The position numbers and the translations under genes were made by a program. From the NCBI RefSeq assembly GCF_010183535.1, contig NC_071331.1:18476001-18540000 (forward strand): DNA of 64,000 nucleotides, written 5' to 3'. How positions within the stretch are numbered: position 1 is the stretch's first letter; every line of letters starts with the position of its first letter. The DNA comes from Caenorhabditis remanei. Taxonomy: Eukaryota > Nematoda > Chromadorea > Rhabditida > Rhabditidae. The notes under the pieces are model-generated. The model ran no database searches and was not told the DNA's origin. It saw only the letters and a program-made list of their open reading frames with translations. Shown piece by piece: positions 46,380 to 57,866 of this stretch.

Positions 46380-49300
46380 ATCAAGAGCTTCAAGATTTCC
46401 AAAACGAAATTCGCCGACTATTCATAGTTATGATTTTACTGTTTCAATACATAGCCATCAATTTTTCTAAAACTAAACTCCCGAATCATTTCGTGCGAAC
46501 CCTCACCTCTGATCTCCTTCTCACTCCCTCCGTTCACCTTTTCTGCAAATGTCTCTTTGAAACCATTTACATATGCAGATGCAATTTGCGTGTGTATGTA
46601 TTTGGTTGGTTAGTAGCTGACCAATTGATAAATTATAGCTGTAGTAGTCTCTAGAAGATCATTGAGCGATAGGTGTGTTGCGAGTCACGTATCCAGATAA
46701 TAATGATTATGTTCCTGTAAAACTTCTTGAATTTTTTCAAGTTTTCGTTTCTTTTTGTTCTTCGTTTTCTACATACTTGAACTCTATTGTTTTATTCAAT
46801 TCTTTTCCCCGAGACTTCCCTTTTTCAATTCAATTCTCTTGTTCAATGAGTGAGAATTTCTTGTTTTTTCTCATTTTCAAAATTCAGGCCAGGATTTTTG
46901 GAACTGAATGACTTTTTGCTCTGCTAGTTGTTTATGTGAAAGGACTGACAGGAGGTATTGAATAGAATGTTTGGTTTCATCGTCATTTTTTAAAACTTAA
47001 TAATAAAACCATTCACATGACCACCCGGAAAATATGAATAATAGAATAAAGGTGTCAAAAATCAGATGGAACTTTTTTGGAAAAATTGTTTGAATAGATG
47101 ATAAAGAAACAAATAGGAACCATTCATTTTTTTTCAGTCATGTTCAACTCGTTTTGAAATTCTGACTGTCTCGTTATATCAGAGTTTTATAAAAAACATC
47201 TCTCAAGTTAGATCACAGCTTTTCCCTTTTTATGTTCAAAGAAATTACTGTTCCAAGAACTGCAAAACTACCTGAGAGCCGTTATGAAAGCGATCCCCAA
47301 ACTATGTTCCCTTACTGCGAGTCGAAGTTCTGACCCATACAATTTGTTCATTTTCAGATATTTCAAAAAATTACAAATAAAATGTGGAAAATTTTGACAG
47401 CAATATTTTTGTAGTTGGTCATTTAATTTTTTACGACAGTTTTTGGGCAAAGAGATAATTATGTTTTAAAGAAAACCAAGAAAGAAAATCCTTTTTTCAC
47501 AGTCCCTAGCATTCCAGAATGAAACGATTTCCTTGAATCCTGACCCTCTGCCTGTTCTCTGTCATTTGAGACTAGGAAAATAACCTCCGAAGTTTTTTGA
47601 TCTACCCCACCACCTTCTCTATTCTTCCTCATGCCCATCCGGTTTCCGGTCTATTCATTTCCAGTTTTTTCATGAAAGAATTTCTCTATTCAAAACGAAA
47701 GAGTCATACCAATTTTCGACTATTCTCGATTATTCATAAGAAATAAAAAACAAGTATACCTCTAAAAGTTGGTGTTGGTGATTTAGAGGCTGCCCTTACA
47801 TCTCTGAACATTTTTTGTTTCTAAAGTGGAGAAAATTCATTGTTTTGAGCTCTTTTTTCCAAGTAGATTAACTCAAATTTTCTGGCTGGCAGGGTTATAG
47901 CTTTTGATATTTATTTCAGTCATCAGAGTACTCTCTAAAATTGTAAATTTTTCACATAAAATCTGAGCTTATTGACATTAAATTATTGTCTGAATTATTC
48001 ATCAAATACCTGAAACAGTAAAATTTTCGAGAAAACATCCCAAGGTCAAATACAAATTTAACAAGTCTAGAAACCACTCTGATCGTAAAAAACCAGTCTT
48101 TGACGCTTGCACTTTTCGAACTTGATGCTCTCCCTCTTACCAGTTTTATGTTCACTTTCTTTCTCTTCTCCGATCCTCCGTTCTATATCTGAATTGAGCA
48201 TCAACACACATTAGCATTCACTAATTGCTCTCTCTCTCTTTCCTTTCACAAAAGACAAAAAAATACATAAATTTGGGCGAATGCTGAACCTTGCATCTCT
48301 TTTTTTTTCTGTTAGTTTTTTTTCAGTTGCAAAAGAATAATAAATTGGTGATACGGGGGAAAAGGAGTTCCTGCAAAAACAATTAGGAATGGGAAATGAG
48401 AAGACGTCATTGAATTCTTGATGAACAGCGGATTCTGAAGATTATTTGCATGGCATTCTTAAAAATAGTCAAACTCACAGAAATTTAGAAAATTTTGCTG
48501 TTTCATTAGCTTTTGAATATTTTAGATAATCATTTCTTTAACGCGTGCTGTCCTTCTCCACAATTTGGAATTTGCCTCTGTCAACGTTTTTTTTATATGT
48601 GATATGGCTCTAAACCTTTCCCGAAACAGAACAGTTTTCAGAAAATTCGAAAATAATTCTGTTTCTGATATTTTTATAAAAGTATTTGAATTATGAGTTT
48701 GGTATGGGTTTTCTAAAACTTCCATATGGAATACTATCCGAAACCATAACCAAATGTCAGCATGTCCATATGACTTAGCAAAGAAAACTACCGACTGCTC
48801 ATTTATTTTTAAACAATACTATGAATTTTCTCTGAAACTGGAAATTTTCAAGGAAAATTGAAAGAAAAATACTGTTTCATAGATTTCTCAATAATTATAT
48901 TTTTGGTTGTTTTCTTGGTTCGAACGCTCCAATGCAAAATACTAGTAGCCAAAATGTATATCCAAATTTTGCATTTCCATCGAAACTGCTTTGAATTTTT
49001 GGGCCGGGATTTGGCGCTAATGAAGGTGTCCATTATTTATCCCAAGATGATTATTGTTTCCAACTTTTTCATCTACAATTTGATGTTTGTGGAACAAGTA
49101 GCATCCTTTCTTGGTGAATTATGATTTTCATTTCTCCATGAAATAGCAAGTTTTGAGAAAATTTCTGCTTCTTCCGAATAAAAACTATCGTTTCACAGTT
49201 TTTCAGACACATTATCCACCTGTGTGTACTTCAAAATCTTTGCAAAATCATTTTAGCTTTCACTGTTTTGGAGACTCATAATATTTCATTACTGCTTGAA

Positions 49301-49890
49301 AATATTTTTTTTTTAAATATTTTCATTACTGCTTTTCTAGGAAATCGTCTCAATCGATTCTTCCGAACGCCGTCTTCCTGCTTCCAGTTGCTCCCAATAG
49401 TTTCCAGAAACTCCTTCCCCTCTATGGAGTTCCAATTAGAATAATCCTTGTTTATCCATCTTTTGCAAGGACACCTCATGACTCGAATGCTCCAAAGAGC
49501 TCTCTCTTATTTTCCGCCAAAAAGGGATGGTTCTCTTCCAATTAGATCGGAAAACACTCCTTTTCTTCTTCTCCGTCTTCTGCCCATTTTGCTCATGCTA
49601 ATAGAGTCGTGTGAGTAAGAAAAAGAAGAAGAGGAGACTGCCAAACATCATCACAGAATGATGATGATGTCAGTTTTTCCCTCTCTCTTCATATGATTCT
49701 TCTGTTTTCTCTTTCAGAATTCTCTGGATCATAGGATTCTCCTCGCGGGTCATCTTGTCAGAACTCTGATCTTGTCAATTAGATTGAGAGAAAAAGTTTC
49801 AATTTCACTTTTTGATGAAAGTAGATTTCTGATCTTGACCTTCTTGAGTTGTGTTGACTAAACTACATTTTCAACTTATGAAGTCAAAAC

Positions 49891-49936
49891 GAGAGAGCGC
49901 AGAGAAGCGAGAGTGTCTGACTTCTCTGCGCTCTCC
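49891..49936. repeat. 45-bp hairpin repeat (family B, best copy)
   Basis: GAGAGAGCGCAGAGAAGCGA is mirrored by CTTCTCTGCGCTCTC. The paired 17-nt arms are almost perfect around GAGAGTGTCTGA. Confidence 0.8.
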
Positions 49937-50679
49937 GTGCAAAATCTTTAGGTAGGTCTATCTCACTAACTTTTTCAGCTAGCTAATTTCAGTCAAGTAC
50001 AAAAATAATCCACATGAAGGTGTCTACATTTTATTAGCTGGCAACTTTTTGGTAGACTGAATTTGCTAATTGATTCATACATTGACCACCGTCCAATCAG
50101 TGTTTAAATGTTATCTTTTGTCTTCCCTATTCTCTGAAACAGAAACAAAATGTTCTGTTTTCTCCCTCCAATGTCCTCTTCTTCAATTTTAATCTTTCTT
50201 CACTTTTATTCAAGTACACGTATACTTGTTTTTCCGAAAAAATCTGAAATTTCAGCTTAGCCGTAGTATTACGTAGGTTTAAAAACTTTTGATATCCTCG
50301 TCAGAATATCGAATTTTAAAAAATATGAAACTGTGGTGTCACTTTTTTGAAATATCCTAGGGATTAGTGATTGGCAGTGTGAAGGCAATGTAAGAGGGAA
50401 TCGGATATGATCAACTTTCAGAATACAGAATAAAAATTACAGTTTCAAGAAAATGCCAAACTTTGAATCGTGTTTTCGATATGCTCCTGTGCAACTAGCT
50501 GGTATAATAGTATAATCTGTAAAAATGTGTTTTGGGGAACATAATTAGATTCAGAAAGTTATTAGATAAGAACACAATCCTGTTAGCTGTATGGATTGAA
50601 TCAAGGATATTTTGAAATCGAAAAAAATACCTGTTATTCATAGACAATTCATAATAGTCATTCTAGTTTGTATTCAACG

Positions 50680-50860
50680 GCTCCACGACATTTCGCAATT
50701 GCGACGTTTCGTAACTCACGTATGTTTTGCAACTACGACGTTCCGCAATGCGTACGTGAAAATGTTGAGTGAAAGGGCCTGAAATGTCACAGTTGTGAAA
50801 TGAACAGTTGCGAAATGAACAGTTGCGAAACGTCGCAGGTCCGAAATGCCTCGGAGGGTA
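50680..50860. repeat. cluster of TTTCGCAACTG-type short repeats
   Basis: Imperfect direct and inverted copies of GCGAAATGAACAGTT (for example AAATGAACAGTTGCGAAATG near 50810) and GCGACGTTTCG are grouped in 180 bp. Unusually CpG-rich for the neighbourhood. Origin unknown. Confidence 0.5.
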
Positions 50861-51773
50861 TTCAACCATTAAAATCACTGAAAAGCTGTAAAACTCATAG
50901 GAATGATGTTGACTGATCCATGATAAAATATGACAACTTTGAAAGAAATGATGATAGGATTTTTTTATTTCGCAGTTTCAAAGTTTCCACTAATATCTGA
51001 ATGACTTTCAATGGTGATTCTTCAACAAACCTGTTTCAATGACGAATACTCCAATTGTCAACTCCAACCCGAATTCCCTTATCTCCCAGAAAAGGAAGTG
51101 TTCCCTTCCTTGGTCACTTTTCTTTCCTCTTGTTGTTATTTCCCGAGAACTGAAACCTCAAACAAACAAGGATGTCTCTCCAATATTTCCGGAGTTTTCT
51201 TTTTCTTCTTCCAATTTTCTCCCTTTTTTTCGACAAGAACTGGCACGATTAATATGCAAATGTATGAGGGGATTGTGTGTGCGTAATCAGAGAAGAAAAT
51301 GGATGATTTCTTTGCTTCACGGCTCACGGAGCATCGATGTTCAAACAGCGTGATGTTTCAGCGAGGCCAGTTTTTCATGTTTCACATTTGTTATGTTCTG
51401 TTCGAGATGGGAGTGAGACGGTACAAAATTTCAAGTTTGGAAATTTTAATAATTAGAAACGATCTCATTCAAAATATTTTTGGTGGAAAGTTGGAAAATC
51501 AGCGTAACAATTTTGCTCAAACTTCTACCTTTTCCAAATCTTATTAATCAAATTTTTTAAATCAGTTTGGATGCAAAAAATTCCAAATGATTAAAGATCA
51601 CTTTCTGGTGTCACTGTTCAGGCTAATCTTTTCTTAACTCTTAAATTTTCATTTCGAAAAAAAGTAATCATCCTTATATTCGCATCATGGAAAACATATG
51701 ATGTTATAAGCTTTTTCAAGCAAGTACCGCAGGAAAACAACTGAAATTCCCCAGTAGATTTTTGCCGATTTTA

Positions 51774-52715
51774 AAAAGCAATTATCCCCTTCTGCAAAAT
51801 CTCCTCGCTGTTGGGTGTCACTTTTAAGACCGGGCTGACAGGATAATCTAGGTCATTGACAAGACTGAAAATATCATGAGAACTGAAGAGACTGGATCCA
51901 CATTTTAAGCTGTTTCCAACTTTTTTCGCTGAAATCTTCATGTCGTAGGTGGGAAAGGATTCCAGTAATCCGTTGGGAAGAAGAGAGAAACAACTTATTT
52001 CTATTTCAAAAAAGTCTCCTGTTGATCCTGCTTGAAGTCTTTCATGTAGTATATAAGAAGTGGGGAGCAGAAGCTTTTTGTCATTGAATTCAAGAAAAAG
52101 AAGAAAAGGATGATTTCACTTTCTACTGTCAGAAACGTATTCAAATTCAGGAAACAGTGAGTTTATGGAAGTAATTATGTACTCACAGTCATACGGTTTC
52201 AGAGTATTTTCAGGTCTAGACGATGACTTTTTGAAACTTTCATTGTCTAGGCAGCTCTTACTTGTCAGATCTGAAAAATAATAAATTCGAAGCTTCAAAA
52301 ACAATTTCAGATTTTGAATTTCTTCATGTTTTACCGTTTCAAATCTTGGTCTTAATATTTTTATTTTTTGATACTCTCGTTTCTCAGTTTGTTTCCTCTT
52401 GATAGCACGACACGCTTCTCACAACCGCGCTCTACCGAAACCTAAGAAAATTGTGTGCGAAATTGAGAGACTTAGAGAAAATGCGACATTTTTAAGGGTT
52501 TTTCGGTGGAGCGCAGTTGTAAAAAACTGTACCCAGCTAATAACATCTTTCAATCAATATCATATTTTCAGATCAGTCCAACCCAAACTTGTGCCGATTT
52601 CCTGCTCGAAACAGGACAGGTCCGTTTATCTTCCAGAACTTCTTTTCTGGCTTAATTGAGGTTTTTCGGTTCTTTTGAATTTCCAAAGTTCCAGTGAATT
52701 TTCTAATTGATGTCT
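51774..52715 (-). pseudogene. coding-like minus-strand exons, unidentified
   Basis: Three minus-strand blocks have protein-like composition. Block 1, after a TTCCAG acceptor at about 52715, reads KFWKINGPVLFRAGNRHKFG. Block 2 (about 52272-52192) runs from a TTTTTCAG acceptor to a GTGAGT donor and contains SSSRPENTLKPYD. Block 3 is a 114-codon open frame (52115-51774) containing HERLQAGSTGDFFEIEISCF and FPTYDMKISAKKVGNSLKCG, ending at TAA. The blocks do not join cleanly: the expected frame into block 3 needs a shift inside a CTTTTTCTT tract, and a family A repeat sits between blocks 1 and 2. This fits a decayed gene or one I have mis-spliced. I do not recognise the product; a faint resemblance to anillin-type sequence is not enough to call. 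Confidence 0.3.
52403..52539. repeat. about 140-bp palindromic repeat (family A)
   Basis: Starts TAGCACGACACGCTTCTCAC and ends GTAAAAAACTGTACCCAGCTA. Same orientation as the 12371-12513 copy. Confidence 0.85.
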
Positions 52716-53653
52716 GGAACTTGTCGTGATGTTTTTCAAGTTAATTCCAATCTATTTCAGTCTTTTCCTAATTTAGATATAATTACCCTTGATCTTCCCT
52801 AATCACATGTTCCTTCTGACCTCCTTCTCCCTCATAATGTGATCTACGCATTCACGTGAACATCTTCTTCTTTCAACCAAAAAAGTTGTTTGAAACCTTC
52901 CTCCTCCCCACTCGAAAAGATGATGTTACATAATGAACTTTAACTTTTTTCCTCTCCTTGCCTTTCAACAAAAGTTCTCAAATTTTTAGTTTTTGAAATT
53001 TGTTCCGAAATACAATCCCCGGTTGAAAAGAAGAGAGGCAAAATTTGTCAATATTCGGAGAGCTTTTTTTTCATTTTGAATATGTATTTTTTGCAAGAGA
53101 ATTTTCTATTTAGTTTGAGGTTGGGAGACTAGAGTGTTTTGGAAGGAATTGGGTTACAAAAGTTTAAGTTTTGAAAAGTTTTCGTGTTCTGTCTGAGTTT
53201 CCCAACGTCCGGATGTCCAGATTCTCCCTCCTAACTTATGTGTCTCGATAGTCTATATATTTATCCGGATGTCCAACTTATTCTCTCCATTCACAAAAAT
53301 CTCGAATTTCGATTATGTCAAGTATGTGCATGTACATATACAACTTTGTGTTGTTCGCCACGAGCCGAAAAAAAATATTTTGGATCGGATAACACGTACA
53401 CTCGAAGAGTCACAAGATAACGGGGTTCATATTCACTTTACTCTACGATTTATGACTTTTCAGTACTAAGGAGGCGGGGCTTTAAGGTCACCCCGTTCTG
53501 TAGGATATCTCTATTTTCATCTTCTTGGAATCCCGTTTGCAAATTGTTTAGAAAAACAGTATGACGTGATTTGAGAGTGAACCCATTGATATTCTGATCA
53601 CATGTTCAATTTTCCATTCACCTACTTGACTCATTTTCAGTGTTTTTTTGGGT

Positions 53654-53665
53654 GGGGGGGGGGGG
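53654..53665. repeat. run of 12 G
   Basis: A TTTTTTTGGGTGGGGGGG-type tract. Long poly-G runs are rare but typical of nematode genomes. It is prone to length change and to sequencing error. Confidence 0.9.
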
Positions 53666-54769
53666 CTCACCGGACGGAGAATAAGATAATTGAATTTCAG
53701 TGAGGGAAGGGATTCGATTCGGTTCGCCAACGCCTTCCGATCTCCGACTAGACTCTCTCATTTCCTTTTTTGAGAATATGTGTTCTTTTGGTTTTCAGTT
53801 GGAGATTGTAACGATTTGCTTTCAAGCTGAATTATCTCTTCAGCTGAAACACCTAGAAAAAAGTTGATAACTATCAGAATGTAGCTCTTCAAATTTTATA
53901 AATTTTTCCTGTTGACAACTTTTTCAGATTTCAGCACCCTCAGAAGTTACAACGGGTTGAAGTTCATGATTAGGAACGAGCGCAGAAACAATCTTTCTCT
54001 TTTTCTTCAAACCTAATATTCGATCTTTCTCAACTCTACATCTTCATCCAGAAAATTCATGAAGTGCACATACATTTCTTCCTCTTCTTTTTTGATTCCT
54101 CATGCTCTGTCGAGCACTTTGACCCTCCTCTCAAAAAAGGCTCAAGTCTTCTTCTCTTCTTTATGATCACAAATTAGATCCGTGTTTCATCTTGTTTTTG
54201 AGGTCATCGAGCATTCAGTTAGTTGATTCATAAGAAGAGATGAAATTTCGAAATTTTAGTTTTCCCTCTCAGAAAGTTTAAAAGAAGCACGTAGGTGGTT
54301 TTGGTGTTGACAATATTTAAATCTGGTATTATAATGACGAATCTCTGATTTCGAAATGAAGGAGCGCAGGATTGAAGGATTTCGGTGATATTTTTGGAGT
54401 TTTGTGTTGAAGATGTTTAAGTTCAGATGATCATGACAAATAGAACAAGAACAAGAACATTCAGTTTATCGGCACTCGTGGTCTTCGTCTTGAGACCGAT
54501 TATCTTTTTGAACATCGATGAGTGAAAAAAAAACAATCAACTAATGAAAAAGGGGGCATTTTTTTGTTTTTGATATCTTGATAACTTTTAAACTCGAAAA
54601 CTAGCTGTTATCTTTGAGACGTTGTAACTCTGTGAGGAGTAAAGATTTCAAAAAAATGTTAACTGAAAAAATGTAGAGAAATTTATGCTGATTATTTTTG
54701 TAGTTGAAAACTTTTTGATAGCTAACTATCCCGATCAGATATAGCGGTTTGAATGTTTCTGTGAGAAAA

Positions 54770-54813
54770 GAGAGACACAGAGAAGATAGACAGTCTAGCT
54801 TCTCTGCGTCTCT
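54770..54813. repeat. 45-bp hairpin repeat (family B)
   Basis: AGAGACACAGAGAAGATAGA is mirrored by CTAGCTTCTCTGCGTCTCT. A second copy follows only 30 bp later. Confidence 0.8.
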
Positions 54814-54844
54814 ATTCTCTACTTGATTGTTCTACTTGATACCC

Positions 54845-54890
54845 AGAGAGACTCAGAGAAACGAGAGTGTCTGGTTTCTCTGTGCTCTCT
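54845..54890. repeat. 45-bp hairpin repeat (family B)
   Basis: AGAGAGACTCAGAGAAACGA is mirrored by GGTTTCTCTGTGCTCTCT. It forms a close tandem pair with 54770-54813. Confidence 0.8.
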
Positions 54891-57175
54891 CAAAATTCAA
54901 TTCCCCCCAACCCAAAGATGTTGTTGCCAGGAACTTACTAATGTTTGAGACGTACTTTTCGCAGGTCATTCAATTATTTTTTGTTTTTCTCTTTCCAGAA
55001 TAGCCGTACCCCCCAATAGTCCAAACCCATTGAATGTCCCGCCCGAGAAGGCGTCAAAACAAAAAAAGCTTCTCCAATTTCCTCACAGCTCACTGACCCA
55101 TATTCCTTCCCCAAATACTAGTCAATCAAGTCATCAAAGTGGGTCAATTAAGTGGTTTCCAGGACATATTCTAACCTTCAATCTCTACATTTTTTCCGTT
55201 TTTCATCCGCCAGTCATCTCATTTAAAAAGACGGATTCTATCTCTTTTGCATAACGATGTTTTTGTTGTCTAGACTGGGAAAGGGGGTCCCGAAAGACCA
55301 AAACAATGTCCTTTCGAAGAAAATAAATGGAAACAGAGACATAAAATACTAAATAAGTACGTTCAGATTTTCTATAAGTCTAGAATTGAAAAATGTTGTT
55401 TAAGCTACGTCATCAACTCCATATCTCTACCTCATCTTTTGTTCTTCTTATTCTTCATTTACACCTCCCCCCTTCTTCATTTCAGAATAAGACGATGATT
55501 CAGAAGACGTGGGGGAGAAGCCGCCCTTTTTCCTCCCCTCATTCGCCTTATAATTCTGAAATTCGACTCCCCCTTTCCCACTTCATGTGGGCTCTCATTC
55601 TTAAAATTTGAGGTGCGTGGGTAAAACTCATAGACTGGGCTGGAAATCACAAAAAAATAGAAAAAGGAAATAACAAATAGCGACCGATTTAGATTTAGAA
55701 GATTAGATTAATTGAATTAGATTAGGAAATTGGGAAGACAAAATCAGAGGTAATTAGTGTCGTCACACAACATGAAGCTCCACCCATTTTTCATATGCTA
55801 CAGTAAGAAACTCCTACACCATAATCCCCCGATCTGCTTAAGCAAAGAGATTTTGCAGATTTTCCACTTCTTCTTCTTCTTCTTTTTTCAACATCACGTC
55901 AAGTTTGTTTACCTTTGTGTGGAAACTAAAGGCCACGCCCACTTTAATATCCTATGTCCTTCCCCTCAACCTTTTTCGCTCATTTTCATTGCTTACTTTG
56001 TTTGACTTTTTGTGTTATTGGGTCCCTTTAAAGTTCAGTGGTGCACCACCGACTCAAATGGGTTTCTTATTTCCTTTGGGACAACGTTTTTCTTCTTCAG
56101 AGTCCAGAAGCAGGTCGTTTCTGAAATCTACCCAAATTTCAGTTTTGTTCTTTGATGGTGTACCTCTGTTTTCTTTCTCACAAAGTTTTCTTTCTCATAT
56201 AATACCCCCCACGTCACACAAGTTGAAGACATAGAATAAGAAGAAGGCAGAATAAGAAGGAGATGTCAATCACAGCAACCGACACTTCCCTATTGCACTT
56301 ACATACACTTCCTAACACATTTCCCCTTTTTTGTCTTAAAAAAAGTAAAAGAATCATTTAGAATGCATTTAGGTTAGAATTCATTTGGAGCAAAAAACTT
56401 CCCCGAGATTTTCTTGAGCTCCTCCCGAAAAGTGATGAATTTGATCCGGGATCAATTTAATCAAAAGTAGGTCAATCCTCTCTGACGATCAAAATGAGAC
56501 CTTTCGGATTACCACGTCCTCTTCTAGAAGACGTCAGTGAACCTGGCCGAAGGGAGGACGTCAACAAGATATTCTGAGAAGTAATGTATCTTACTTTGGC
56601 TGTAAATATCATCATATCATCTATATTAATATCTCAACGACTAATCCAATCTGAGGATAAAACAGATCGCTTTTTATCAGGGGTGACGTGACACTACTAG
56701 TATTTGGCTTCCTTTTTTATCCAGTTTTTTATCGTTTGGACCCCTGAAAATCCAGATGTTTCTTGTTTTTTTTTGTTTCCCAAGAAGGCCCGAATCCTAA
56801 TGAACGTCCTTCCCATAGACTCCTCCCCTCTCCTCTTCTCTTCTTTTCAGTACATTTGCATTTTCTGCCTAAAGGCAAAAAGAGAGAGGCAAACGAACCC
56901 CTATTCCCCTTATTCCAACGTCTCGCTATTTTTAGAATACTCGAGAAATAAGAGGGTTCGCTCCATTTTCGTTTTCTCTTGACGTCAGATTTTCCTCTTT
57001 TTGGGTCTTGGTCAATTTTGAATTTTGGGATCTCATGAATTTTTGAACTTTTCGGTTTTTGATAGACATGTACCTGAGAATTGCGTCAGAGAGTCGGGTT
57101 CTTGGAAAATGACTTTTTCGGTTTTTTAATTAGTTTTTCTTTGAGATTTCTTAAGAGTCTCATATCGTGGACATA

Positions 57176-57463
57176 CAGTACTGGCCAAAAATCTATCATA
57201 TTTTGTCTTTTGTAGTTGAAAACGCCCAACTTTAAGAGTGTGTCATAGTAAAACTAAGTGCCCCACAAAATAACATTTTATGGGATCGAATAGAACAAGA
57301 GTAGAACTCCATTTTTGTAGTTGACAACTTTTTTGTACCGGCACTTCCTAGAGAGTGACGCACTATTTTTCCATGAAATTGGTCGATTTGAGGGAGAAAT
57401 TACTTTGTCGTAACTTGCTACAACTACAAAAGGCAAAATATGATAGCTTTTTGGCCAGTACTG
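57176..57463. mobile_element. 288-bp Tc1/mariner-type MITE
   Basis: Ends CAGTACTGGCCAAAAATCTA and its near-complement TAGCTTTTTGGCCAGTACTG, flanked by TA on both sides (57174-57175, 57464-57465). Further inward, ATCATATTTTG pairs with CAAAATATGAT. It lies about 400 bp upstream of the pseudokinase start. No coding capacity. Confidence 0.9.
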
Positions 57464-57866
57464 TATCGTACTGGCTTTACCAAAACCACCAAAAACCACC
57501 GCCTTCTATTTATCATCGACCCAAAAAACAGCCTCCTACTATTTCCGGCTAAGCTCCGCCCCTTCTCTTCGTTGCTCCCCTCATCATCTGCCTCATAAAT
57601 CTTCAAGTGTTCAGCTCATCCACTCCCCATCTATCTGACCCGAAATAAACCACATCCCCTCTTTTTCCTTTTTTCATTTTTTCTTCTTGTTTGCAACCCG
57701 AGGAGATGTCACGAGTAATGAAAAATGCATTGCAACTTTTTCCTTTCCTCTCTGCATTTGATCCGAATGTTTATTTGATCTCCTTTCATAAGAATTTTGC
57801 ATTTTACTCCGCAGATTCCGTTCCCATCGTCCTTCTCCATCTAAACCAGCCCCTCACTATTCCAGA

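Larger units (their letters stand above)
42162..57866. other. 15.7-kb gene-poor region
   Basis: No confident protein gene. It holds repeats listed separately, C/T-rich tracts, and one set of coding-like minus-strand frames around 51771-52715. Two pyrimidine-rich acceptor-like sites (TTTCCAGAATAG near 55000 and TTTCAGAATAAG near 55490) precede moderately long open frames (to 55254 and 55611). Neither connects to a recognisable protein. Confidence 0.4.

Noticed and set aside
53654..53665. Poly-G run as a possible G-quadruplex regulator
   Set aside because: A single homopolymer run without nearby gene features; simple-sequence drift is enough to explain it.
55010..55611. Possible exons after TTTCCAGAATAG and TTTCAGAATAAG
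   Set aside because: Acceptor-like sites exist but the frames join to nothing and show only low-complexity Pro/Ser content.
57706..57866. Upstream ATG at 57706 as the start of the pseudokinase gene
   Set aside because: That frame differs from the kinase frame and no intron joins them without a stop; the ATG at 57867 follows a trans-splice-like acceptor.
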